Of a stretch of 13,457 nucleotides of DNA, positions 1-7,147 are shown in pieces. A program made the position numbers and the translations under genes. How positions within the stretch are numbered: position 1 is the first letter of the stretch; every line of letters starts with the position of its first letter. The notes beneath the pieces were generated by a model. The model did not search any database. It was not told the origin of the DNA and was given only the letters and a program-made list of their open reading frames with translations. Source of the DNA: an uncultured Clostridia bacterium (GTDB taxonomy: Bacteria; Bacillota; Clostridia; Oscillospirales; Ruminococcaceae); the NCBI GenBank assembly GCA_938014915.1, contig CALLQQ010000012.1, forward strand, positions 1 through 13,457, given 5' to 3'.

Positions 1-1
1 A

Positions 2-1207
2 GCAATAATGATGCTAGCAGGATGCAACAAAGTTGACGATGTGAGCGATTCGTCAGCGAATTCGGGCACGGGCACAACATCGGAACAGGCAGAGCCAGAG
101 GAGGAATTCGACTTGGATAAGGGCATTACATCAATGATGAAGAAGCGCTCAATAATTAATGAGGGCGATTTATCAAGACTAGCAAAGGTGATTAAAAAGG
201 CGCAAGCGGGCGATGAAGAAGTTGTAATTGGCGTAATTGGCGGATCGATTACACAGGGCTCATCGGCACAAAATAACAAAGGCTATGCTACCTTAATGCA
301 GGAATGGTGGGAAAGCAAATTCCCTAATACGGAGTTCCGCTTTGTCAATGCTGGAATTGGCGCTACCGATTCTTATATCGGTGTGCATAGAGTGAATGCT
401 GATTTGTTGGAATCGGATCCCGATCTTGTTATAATAGAATTTTCGGTTAATGATACTAGGTTACATATCAATAAGGATTCGTATGAGGCATTAGTGCGTA
501 CAATTCTATCACATAAGAGTGAGCCAGCGGCAATGCTGCTATTCACGACGCAGGAAAATGGCACGAGCTTCCAAGATACGCATGCTCCAATTGGAGAACA
601 TTATAATCTACCGATGATTAGCTATAAAGATGCTATTCTTCCAGTAATATCAGCAGAACATATTAAGTGGAGCGATATTTCTCCCGATAATATTCACCCC
701 AATGATGAGGGTCATGATATTATAAAGCAGCTGATTTCTAGCTTTTTAGACGATGTAGTGAGCAAGGTCGATGACATTGATGGCGAGTACACGGTGCCAG
801 AGGCAAATAGCGAAAAATATGATGGCGCATTCATTGCAAATGCAAAGAGCGAGGAAATCACAGTTCTAGAAACGGGAAGCTTTGAACCCGATGCACAATT
901 CGGCAGTTTTAAAGATGGATGGGCAGTAAAGGAAGGCAGCGATCCCCTTGTATTTGAAGTCGAGGCAAAGAATTTAGGAATTCTATATATGGAATTCATC
1001 AGCGGTAAGGGCGCAAAAGCTGAAATCCTAGTAAATGGTGAAGTCGTCAAAACGATAGACGCAGATTTCCCAAATGGATGGGGGAATTATGCGGAATCGG
1101 TCGAGGTATTCACATCCGATGAAGCCCAGAAATTAAAGGTGGAAATTCGTCCAATCGACGACGAAGAAAGAACACAATTCACCGTACTTGGTGTGATGGT
1201 GAGCTAG
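2..1207 (+). CDS. SGNH/GDSL-family hydrolase lipoprotein (5' partial)
   Basis: This is a secreted, membrane-anchored hydrolase of the SGNH/GDSL superfamily, which removes acyl or acetyl groups, often from carbohydrates; its substrate is unknown. The reading frame is open to the window edge. The first visible residues, around the lipobox LAGC (acylated Cys at residue 6 counted from the ATG at 8), are the end of a signal peptide, so the true start lies upstream. A Ser/Thr/Glu-rich linker follows to about residue 35. The SGNH core shows block I GGSITQG with nucleophile Ser80, block III SVND with Asn148, and block V DNIH with Asp227 and His230. The last 140 residues or so look like a beta-sandwich (GWAVKEG, FEVEAKNLGILY, ILVNGEVV), possibly a carbohydrate-binding or accessory domain. 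A hairpin terminator follows the TAG stop. The fold is confident; the substrate is not. Confidence 0.88.
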   Translation, partial: AIMMLAGCNKVDDVSDSSANSGTGTTSEQAEPEEEFDLDKGITSMMKKRSIINEGDLSRLAKVIKKAQAGDEEVVIGVIGGSITQGSSAQNNKGYATLMQEWWESKFPNTEFRFVNAGIGATDSYIGVHRVNADLLESDPDLVIIEFSVNDTRLHINKDSYEALVRTILSHKSEPAAMLLFTTQENGTSFQDTHAPIGEHYNLPMISYKDAILPVISAEHIKWSDISPDNIHPNDEGHDIIKQLISSFLDDVVSKVDDIDGEYTVPEANSEKYDGAFIANAKSEEITVLETGSFEPDAQFGSFKDGWAVKEGSDPLVFEVEAKNLGILYMEFISGKGAKAEILVNGEVVKTIDADFPNGWGNYAESVEVFTSDEAQKLKVEIRPIDDEERTQFTVLGVMVS

Positions 1208-1236
1208 CGCATGAATCAATATTAAATGGCAGTAAT

Positions 1237-1272
1237 AATCCTCTATGGTAGAATCCTATCATAGGGGATTTT
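1237..1272 (+). terminator. Rho-independent terminator after the SGNH hydrolase gene
   Basis: Positions 1237-1251 (AATCCTCTATGGTAG) pair with 1256-1270 (CTATCATAGGGGATT). The stem is 15 bp with two G-U wobbles and the loop is AATC. A short T run (1269-1272) ends it. It lies 30 bases after the stop at 1207 and 85 bases before the next promoter, so it separates the two lipoprotein genes. The U tract is short, so strength is uncertain. Confidence 0.72.
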
Positions 1273-1321
1273 GCTGCTAAAATGCATAGAAATTTGCATG
1301 GAAATGGCGGGATAAACTTGC

Positions 1322-1334
1322 TCATAATTTATGA
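1322..1334. promoter_or_regulatory. Inverted repeat TCATAA-T-TTATGA, candidate operator
   Basis: A perfect 6+1+6 palindrome lies 22 bases upstream of the -35 box of the lipoprotein promoter. This is a plausible position for a transcription-factor site. No cognate regulator is visible in the window, so function is inferred only from symmetry and position. Confidence 0.3.
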
Positions 1335-1356
1335 ATTCGACATAATATTACTTCCT

Positions 1357-1385
1357 TTGACAAAGTAATAACAATTGTGTATAAT
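1357..1385 (+). promoter_or_regulatory. Consensus sigma-A promoter of the 1426 lipoprotein gene
   Basis: TTGACA (1357-1362), a 17-base spacer, and TATAAT (1380-1385): both hexamers and the spacer match the housekeeping consensus exactly. Transcription would begin near 1392, giving a leader of about 34 bases to the ATG at 1426. An inverted repeat, TATTACTT (1346-1353) and AAGTAATA (1363-1370), encloses the -35 box. A protein bound there would block polymerase, so the promoter may be strong but repressible. Confidence 0.85.
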
Positions 1386-1425
1386 CACTTTATGTCATAT
1401 TATAAACATTAAAGGAGTTATTAGA

Positions 1426-2508
1426 ATGAGAGTAAAAGCAAGCAACTTGATTAAGGTTATGGGCGCCATAATTATGATTTTATCGCTTTCGGTTCTGTCC
1501 GTTAGCTGCCTAGGTGGGAAAACAATTGACGCAGCGAATCTATATGAGTATGAAATAAGCGGTTTTGACGGCTATGGTAAGATTTCAGTACAAAGCAGTG
1601 ATGAATATATAGAGAAAATTCTATCAAGTAATAGCGATTTGGGAATGGCATTATTAAGTGCTAATATCGGGTTTGAAGCATCGGAGCGTGATGGATTATC
1701 CAATGGTGATGAAATTGAAATTGAGGTTATTTACAATAAAGATATTCTCAGAGAAAAAGGCGTTAAACTTAAAAATACTTCTGCAAAAGTAAAGGTCAGC
1801 GGACTAGAAAAGACAACTAAAGTTGATCCCTTTGAGAAAATAACTATTTCTTATATTGGCACATCTCCATATGTTGAAGTTGCGGTAGATGCTAGCGCTA
1901 ACGATGATTTCATTCAGAATAATATATCGTTTGTGCCAAGTGCCGAGCAACTAAGCAAGGGCGAAACTTTTACCCTAACGGCGAACTTCTATGAAGATAG
2001 AATCATATCGGAAGGATATGAAATAACTAAGACTGAGCAGGAATATACAGTGGACGATGTAGCGTTCTATTTAAGCACATTAGACGATATAGATATTAAA
2101 GATTTGCAGGCTGAAATAAGTGATATTCTTGAATCAAAAACAGTTGTAAGTAAAGGGGATTCATCCTTTGGCGGTGTGTATGTAGGCTATAACCAAATAG
2201 TCTCCGAGAAATCAAGTAAATTGAAGTCCTCATACCTATTGTCCTTGAAAAAACAACATGAGGGCCGTTTTTCTAGCTACACTAATTACAACAGGCTAAT
2301 TCAAGTGTACGAACATAAACTTAAACTAGCGGACGGCGAAAAGGCAATGTACAGTATCGTATATGCCGACAACTTGAGCCACAGCACTGAGGGTGACCTC
2401 AATTGGGAGGCGCAACTTGGATTTAAGGCGGCAAAGAATTATGATGAATTATTAAAGGATTTTGTTACTGCTCAAAAAGAATATTATGATGTTTCTGAAG
2501 TTAAATAA
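1426..2508 (+). CDS. Putative lipoprotein of unknown function
   Basis: I do not recognise a named family. The 360-residue product begins MRVKAS with a basic n-region, a hydrophobic stretch (about 11-25) and a lipobox ending SVSC, predicting lipid attachment at Cys28. Two similar beta-rich modules appear to follow. The first, about 37-125, carries FDGYGK and a NGDEIEIEV strand; the second, about 130-210, carries KGETFTLTA. Together they suggest tandem immunoglobulin-like or related extracellular domains. The C-terminal third (about 220-360) is mixed, with a Lys/Tyr-rich section and a final helix. The ATG at 1426 was chosen because AAAGGAG lies 9 bases upstream; an in-frame TTG at 1375 lies inside the promoter and would lack a ribosome binding site. 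The gene is monocistronic, between its own promoter and a hairpin terminator. It probably acts at the cell surface; the role is unknown. Confidence 0.8.
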   Translation: MRVKASNLIKVMGAIIMILSLSVLSVSCLGGKTIDAANLYEYEISGFDGYGKISVQSSDEYIEKILSSNSDLGMALLSANIGFEASERDGLSNGDEIEIEVIYNKDILREKGVKLKNTSAKVKVSGLEKTTKVDPFEKITISYIGTSPYVEVAVDASANDDFIQNNISFVPSAEQLSKGETFTLTANFYEDRIISEGYEITKTEQEYTVDDVAFYLSTLDDIDIKDLQAEISDILESKTVVSKGDSSFGGVYVGYNQIVSEKSSKLKSSYLLSLKKQHEGRFSSYTNYNRLIQVYEHKLKLADGEKAMYSIVYADNLSHSTEGDLNWEAQLGFKAAKNYDELLKDFVTAQKEYYDVSEVK

Positions 2509-2529
2509 TATGGCTATAAAGGTATAAAT

Positions 2530-2567
2530 ATAAAACATCGTATGCAGATTTGCATACGATGTTTTAT
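2530..2567. terminator. Bidirectional terminator between convergent genes
   Basis: Positions 2532-2546 pair perfectly with 2551-2565 around a GATT loop, and two more A-T pairs extend the stem to 17 bp (2530-2567). The stem starts with AAAA and ends with TTTT, so it can serve the plus-strand lipoprotein gene (stop at 2508) and the minus-strand operon (stop at 2594) equally. Confidence 0.85.
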
Positions 2568-2568
2568 C

Positions 2569-2609
2569 ATGTCATAACATGGGCAATGCCATGTTATGAC
2601 ATTGCCCAT
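2569..2609. repeat. Two overlapping, mutually exclusive hairpins at the 3' end of the minus-strand operon
   Basis: Hairpin A pairs 2569-2582 (ATGTCATAACATGG) with 2589-2602, a perfect 14 bp stem with a 6-base loop. Hairpin B pairs 2579-2588 (ATGGGCAATG) with 2600-2609 (CATTGCCCAT), a perfect 10 bp stem. They share bases and cannot form together. The last codons and stop of the ftsA-like gene (2594-2596) lie inside. The element may protect the mRNA 3' end or add to termination; this is inference. Confidence 0.6.
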
Positions 2610-4699
2610 TTGATTACAGCTATATCGCCGTCATTTAGAGCATCTACATATGATGCGACTTTACCGTTCAAAGTCAAGATGATATCTCCCCTAGGATTTT
2701 GCGGATCTATATCGGTGAAATTCAGCAGCTCAAGGAACAACGGCGGATCCTTTTCATCAAAGGGGAGTTCAATTATCCGCCCATTCAGCGTTATGCGAAT
2801 TTTCCTACTTGCCTTAATTCCTGCTACTGGGGGATTCTCCGCCTTGACCGCCTCCCCAGTGGCGGGCTTTTTCTGCGTTGTTGTGATTTCATCACCAACG
2901 TTAAGACTTGTATTTTCGTCAATTACTTCACCATTACGGGAAAAAATAATATCGTCCGTTACCATCATTCTACCTAACTTCAATGACGATATAATTTCTC
3001 TCAATGTATTAATTTCCACAACTTCAACGGTATCGCCTTCAGCAATTTGGTAACTGCCATTTACTTCACTACCATTGACGGTGCAATTTGCTCCAATATC
3101 ATATTCTATGCCATCGATGAATACCGACCCTGCTGGGATACTGCTAGTTAAATCGGCGATAGTCATGCTACTATCCTTGCCATTAATAGCAGGGATAATT
3201 CTAATCTCATCACCCTGGGAAATGGGGGAATCTATCGACGATTGTTGTCCGTTTAAATAAATTTGTGACGGTGTGAACGGTGTACCTTTAATAGTATTTC
3301 TCTCACCATTTAAGGTAAATGTTAGGCTCTTGCCCGAGCGACCGAATATCTTGCGTGGACTGTATCCGCTAATCGTGAGCAGATTAAGTATTGTTAGATC
3401 CTTAGTGTCGAAAATCCGCATAGGCTCATCGTTCAATGTAATGGTGGAGAAGTCGTAGCATTGCCCGAGTGTCGATGTAACGGCAATGCCGATCGGTGTG
3501 ACGAATTCAGGCCCCTTAATAGTTAAATCGCCCGTTTCGACATCTCTGAGGAAGTCATTACCGCCGACGGCAACACGATTTTCGGGTAGTTCCAATCTTT
3601 TAGCAAAGACTTCACACAGTGTTGCAATTTGCCCACCGCCGCCGATTAAGAATACAGCCGCTGGCGGACCGCCATTGATGGCGATAATATTATCTATAAT
3701 TGTTTCAGCAACTAAGTCTATTACAGATATAAGCGATTCATAAAAATTCTTTGTAGAAATACTATGTTCAATCCCAAATATATCTTTGTAAGTTATAATA
3801 TCTTCACTTGCGTCAGCTTTCATCTGTTCAGCAGTTTTAAAATCCACTAGATATTTGCGAATTATTTCCTCCGTGATTTCATCACCTGCGATTGTTGTCA
3901 TGGCGTATGCAACAACACTTCCATCACGGGTAATAGCAATATCGGCAGTACCGGCGCCGATATCGACAAGTGCGATATTGATTAGGCGGATTTCTTTAGG
4001 AATGATGACATTCATAGCGGCGATCGGCTCCAGTGTGAGCGCCTCGACATTTAAAGAACATTCTTCCATAACGGCATAAAGACTTTCAATAACGGGATTG
4101 GGTAGGAATGCGGCGATTATCTCAATTTTAGCAACTTGTCCTTTATGCCCGACTAAATTGCTAATTTTATAATCATCAAGCCAATAATCAACTACACTAT
4201 GCCCGACAGGGTAGAATGTATTGTCGTCTTTATTCTCCCCCTCAAGTTCTTCTTGCGCCTTGCCAATAGTCATAATCTCCAGCGATTTCAATAACTCTTC
4301 GGTAATTACACCTCGCCCTTCAACATCGTGCTGCGCAGTAATTCGATGCGTTTTTAGGGCACGACCAGCCGCAGCGATTGAAACACGCTCAAGGCGCATT
4401 CTAAGTCGCTTTTCCAGTGTTGACTTTACCTCCGTCACTATTTTAGCTACCTGTGATATGTTTTCGATTTGACCATCTATCATTGCCCTTTTCGGATGTT
4501 CAACGGATTCGGCGGCAATGACGATGAATTTATCATCTTCCTTGTAACCGACAATGCCGACGACTGTCCTCGTGCCAATATCTAGCGCAAATATATGATT
4601 CTTTTGCTTCCTATACGCACCACGGTTACTTTTAGCTTTCGACGGTGGGCGCCCTCTTTTTTTGCCGGTAGTGCTTTTGCCTTTTTGTGTACTTGCCAA
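2594..4699 (-). CDS. FtsA/actin-like ATPase-fold protein with AT-hook-like tail and C-terminal repeats
   Basis: A large relative of the cell-division ATPase FtsA (701 residues against about 420 for classical FtsA). Phosphate-1 (LDIGTRTVVGIVG, Asp40), an SHS2/1C-like insert (about 65-200), phosphate-2 (VDIGAGTAD, 245-253) and an adenosine-type motif (IGGGGQ, 352-357) are visible, so it should bind ATP and may polymerise or act as a scaffold. The first 35 residues are very basic with KKRGRPPSK (13-21), an AT-hook-like core. Residues about 457-701 hold four NG-x11-GD units. The amphipathic membrane helix that usually ends FtsA is not seen. The TTG start at 4699 is preferred because GAGG (4711-4708) lies 8 bases before it, whereas an in-frame GTG at 4708 falls within that ribosome binding site. 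The gene starts 1 base after aroK stops, so translation is probably coupled. A role in division is inferred from the family. Confidence 0.82.
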   Translation of the reverse strand: MASTQKGKSTTGKKRGRPPSKAKSNRGAYRKQKNHIFALDIGTRTVVGIVGYKEDDKFIVIAAESVEHPKRAMIDGQIENISQVAKIVTEVKSTLEKRLRMRLERVSIAAAGRALKTHRITAQHDVEGRGVITEELLKSLEIMTIGKAQEELEGENKDDNTFYPVGHSVVDYWLDDYKISNLVGHKGQVAKIEIIAAFLPNPVIESLYAVMEECSLNVEALTLEPIAAMNVIIPKEIRLINIALVDIGAGTADIAITRDGSVVAYAMTTIAGDEITEEIIRKYLVDFKTAEQMKADASEDIITYKDIFGIEHSISTKNFYESLISVIDLVAETIIDNIIAINGGPPAAVFLIGGGGQIATLCEVFAKRLELPENRVAVGGNDFLRDVETGDLTIKGPEFVTPIGIAVTSTLGQCYDFSTITLNDEPMRIFDTKDLTILNLLTISGYSPRKIFGRSGKSLTFTLNGERNTIKGTPFTPSQIYLNGQQSSIDSPISQGDEIRIIPAINGKDSSMTIADLTSSIPAGSVFIDGIEYDIGANCTVNGSEVNGSYQIAEGDTVEVVEINTLREIISSLKLGRMMVTDDIIFSRNGEVIDENTSLNVGDEITTTQKKPATGEAVKAENPPVAGIKASRKIRITLNGRIIELPFDEKDPPLFLELLNFTDIDPQNPRGDIILTLNGKVASYVDALNDGDIAVIKWAMS

Positions 4700-4700
4700 A

Positions 4701-5225
4701 TTAATCACCTCTCATGGCTATATCTAATGCGTCCCTATAAGCAGATTCAATGCGGTGAGCTACAACATCAATGGGCGCATCCGCATTTATGATAATATCT
4801 GAATTAGCTATATATAATTCCCGTCGCATTGAAAAAAGCTCCTCAAGCTCCTTAGGTGTCTTACTCATCACAAGTGGGCGATTTTCATCACCACGGATTC
4901 TCATATAACAGGTGTCGAATTCGGCATCAAGGAAAATGACGAAACCACCCTTTCGGGCGAGTGAGGCATTGTCGGGATTAATTAATGCACCGCCCCCCGT
5001 AGCTATGACGGCATTTTCTCCCGTGAGCTCTCCAATGTATTTACTCTCAAGCGAGCGAAAATACTGTTCTGAATGGCGGGCAAATATATCGGGGATCGTC
5101 ATGCCGACTTTATCAACGATATAGCTATCAAGATCAATGAATGGCAAGTTCATTAACTTGGCAAGACTTTCACCGATAGTTGACTTCCCACAGCCCATAA
5201 AGCCGCATAAGAATAATGTCTTCAT
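4701..5225 (-). CDS. aroK: Shikimate kinase
   Basis: Phosphorylates shikimate to shikimate 3-phosphate with ATP, a late step of chorismate and aromatic amino-acid synthesis in the cytoplasm. The 174-residue length is normal. The Walker A motif is GFMGCGKST (8-16). The shikimate-binding residues expected in the family are visible: Asp33 in DLDSY, Arg57 in YFRSLE, the GGG at 77-79, and Arg135 in RRELY. The ATP-lid arginine is Arg116 in NRPL. The ATG overlaps the aroE stop (ATGA, 4 bases), with AAGGAG about 9 bases upstream inside aroE. Its last codons (ATG AGA GGT GAT TAA) also form the ribosome binding site of the ftsA-like gene. It could equally be called aroL; aroK is used because of the pathway context. 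Confidence 0.95.
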   Translation of the reverse strand: MKTLFLCGFMGCGKSTIGESLAKLMNLPFIDLDSYIVDKVGMTIPDIFARHSEQYFRSLESKYIGELTGENAVIATGGGALINPDNASLARKGGFVIFLDAEFDTCYMRIRGDENRPLVMSKTPKELEELFSMRRELYIANSDIIINADAPIDVVAHRIESAYRDALDIAMRGD

Positions 5226-6091
5226 TGACCGAACTCCTTATCGACGGTATTCTCCATTCGCTTAATTAGTGCGTCTATATCCTGAATATCGAATTGAGCA
5301 TCATTCCAAATTTCATGGGCGGCGGCAGCTTGCCAAACGAGCATTGACATACCGCCGATAGTTGATACATCGTGTTTTATCGCCGCTTTAATCAGTTTAG
5401 TTTGAACGGGATTATAAATAGCATCAAACAAAAAACGCACACGCTTTAATACGTCATCTTCAACGGGCATATCGTCGCTGTGAGGATACATACCAACAGG
5501 TGTTGCGTTAATTAATAAATCATAAGAGCCATCAATTTTATCAAGCGTTGTAACGTTGACATTTGTATTTGGAGAAAGAGAAGATATATCATCTTTTAAT
5601 TCATTTGCGGTTATTAAATCCGATTGACGCACTGCAATAGTAATATTACCACCGCAAAGAGCAGTTTCAATAGCCATCATTCTGCCGACACCGCCGCAAC
5701 CGAGCATTAACACATCACTCTCAAGTGATGCGCCGAGTGTCCTAATCGTTCGGAGGAATCCGACAACATCGGTATTATAGCCGATGGATTTTTCACCATT
5801 CTTCACGCAATTGACGGCACCGTATCTTTTTGCTAGGGGGTCAAGCCCATCGAGCGCATTTATTATCGATACCTTGTGCGGTATTGTAACGTTATATCCT
5901 GATAGCTCCCTCAATACTGATGGGAATGTTGCTAATTCTTCCGATGAAATTTCAAGCACACTGTATTCGCACTCCCCACCAAAGCCGGATAGCTTAAAAA
6001 GCCGATCATGAATCGGCGGCGACATCGTATGAGAGAGAGGGTAGCCAATGAGGGCGAATTTTCGAGTGGATTCATGCTTATTATCTTTCAT
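5222..6091 (-). CDS. aroE: Shikimate dehydrogenase (NADP-dependent)
   Basis: Reduces 3-dehydroshikimate to shikimate, the step immediately before AroK. The 289-residue length is normal. The substrate site shows PLSHTMSPPIH (18-28), the catalytic Lys73 in IPHKVS, Asn94 in GAVN and Asp108 in NTDVVGF. The nucleotide-binding loop is GCGGVG (131-136). INATPVGM (194-201) and the C-terminal GGMSMLVWQAA (Gln254) are typical. The second serine of the usual SLS motif is Thr22 here, a conservative change. The ATG at 6091 has GGAGG five bases upstream, and the gap to the fabD stop is only 12 bases, so it is cotranscribed with fabD. It overlaps aroK by 4 bases. The quinate/shikimate paralogue YdiB is an alternative, but adjacency to aroK favours aroE. 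Confidence 0.95.
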   Translation of the reverse strand: MKDNKHESTRKFALIGYPLSHTMSPPIHDRLFKLSGFGGECEYSVLEISSEELATFPSVLRELSGYNVTIPHKVSIINALDGLDPLAKRYGAVNCVKNGEKSIGYNTDVVGFLRTIRTLGASLESDVLMLGCGGVGRMMAIETALCGGNITIAVRQSDLITANELKDDISSLSPNTNVNVTTLDKIDGSYDLLINATPVGMYPHSDDMPVEDDVLKRVRFLFDAIYNPVQTKLIKAAIKHDVSTIGGMSMLVWQAAAAHEIWNDAQFDIQDIDALIKRMENTVDKEFGQ

Positions 6092-6103
6092 TGCAGCCTC
6101 CTA

Positions 6104-7033
6104 TTATTGCATATCAAGCTTTTCGAGAGTTTTTTCTAGCGATTTCTTATTTTCTATATTTGATATTGTAACTCCCTTGAGAGTCCTTTTCACAAGTCCC
6201 GACAACACCTTGCCCGGACCAATTTCAATAAAGTTTGTATAGCCATCTTCTTTAAGCGAGGATAGTTCATCGGCAAACCGCACAGGTGAAACAATGTGCC
6301 GTGATAGATATTCACGCATATTGGAGAAGTCCGTTAATTTGCCGCCGACAATATTGGAATAGAAATCGACAGTCGGTTCACTGAATTTTATATCGCGGGT
6401 AGCATCGTATAATTCATCTGCGGCACTTTGCATTAATTCGGTATGGAATGCGGCGCTTACAGCTAGTTTAATAGCCTTCGATCCCTTTTCATTAAGCTTT
6501 AATATAGCGTCGCATATTGCTGGAATCTCACCAGCAATAACGGTTTGTGACGGGCTATTAAAATTCGCAGGGACAACATAGCCCGGTGTAATACTGCATA
6601 TTTCAGCAATTGTATCGTTATCGCAACCGAGAACCGCACACATTGAGCCGGGATTGTTTTCCCCCGCCTTTTGCATTGCAATTGACCTAACCTTGATTAT
6701 CTTAAAAGCATCTTCCATTGAAATCATACCGGCGGCATACATAGCAGAATATTCGCCAAGTGAATGGCCTGCCACGGCGTCGAATGGTATTCCTCTATCC
6801 TTCGCCACTTCAAATGCGACAAGCGATGTAGCGAAAATACATGGTTGGGATATACTTGTTTTAGCAAGTTCGGAATCCGTCGCTTCAAAGCTTGTCTTTG
6901 CAATATCGAATCCGACAATATCGCTACCGATCTCATAAATTCGTCTGCACGATGGGCATTCATCTAGTAATTCCCTGCCCATATTAGGATATTGGGAACC
7001 CTGACCTGAAAAAAGAAAAACATTTTTATTCAT
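6104..7033 (-). CDS. fabD: Malonyl-CoA:ACP transacylase
   Basis: Transfers malonyl from CoA to acyl carrier protein, supplying the extender for FabH and FabF. The 309-residue length is standard. It opens with FSGQGSQYPNMG (8-19). The nucleophile is Ser91 in GHSLGEYSA, the carboxylate-binding Arg is Arg116 in KVRSIAMQ, and the catalytic His is His197 in AFHTELM. Gln62 (SQP) and the late motif IGPGKVLSGL (271-280) agree with the family. The ATG at 7033 was chosen over a longer frame (to 7129) because GGAGG (7044-7040) lies 6 bases upstream and MNKNVFLFSG is the usual N terminus. It heads the minus-strand operon and is separated from the other fab genes by the divergent promoter region, whereas in many clostridia it lies among them. 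Confidence 0.96.
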   Translation of the reverse strand: MNKNVFLFSGQGSQYPNMGRELLDECPSCRRIYEIGSDIVGFDIAKTSFEATDSELAKTSISQPCIFATSLVAFEVAKDRGIPFDAVAGHSLGEYSAMYAAGMISMEDAFKIIKVRSIAMQKAGENNPGSMCAVLGCDNDTIAEICSITPGYVVPANFNSPSQTVIAGEIPAICDAILKLNEKGSKAIKLAVSAAFHTELMQSAADELYDATRDIKFSEPTVDFYSNIVGGKLTDFSNMREYLSRHIVSPVRFADELSSLKEDGYTNFIEIGPGKVLSGLVKRTLKGVTISNIENKKSLEKTLEKLDMQ

Positions 7034-7117
7034 GATAATCCTCCGTTTTTTATAAATAGAATAAGATGATTTTATCACGTTAATTTCCAACAAAGACACC
7101 AACAAATGAAATAAATG

Positions 7118-7147
7118 TTGACAAGTCAAGTAGAAATGTAATAGAAT
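7118..7147 (+). promoter_or_regulatory. Candidate distal promoter for fabH
   Basis: TTGACA (7118-7123), an 18-base spacer and TAGAAT (7142-7147). The -35 matches exactly and the -10 matches five of six. The -35 is half of the inverted repeat TTGAC-AA-GTCAA, so it could also be an operator. Use of this site gives a leader of about 195 bases containing small hairpins. Confidence 0.5.

Noticed and set aside
1375..1425. In-frame TTG extension of the lipoprotein gene adding 17 residues
   Set aside because: It falls inside the spacer and -10 region of the promoter and has no ribosome binding site; the ATG at 1426 gives a proper signal peptide.
2594..4708. Several open frames on the plus strand opposite the FtsA-like gene, the longest about 167 codons from 2550
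   Set aside because: They are antisense to a clearly conserved protein, have no ribosome binding sites, and translate to low-complexity Ser/Ile/Pro-rich sequence without motifs.
7034..7129. N-terminal extension of fabD by 32 residues
   Set aside because: The extension has no family similarity and passes through the real ribosome binding site before MNKNVFLF.
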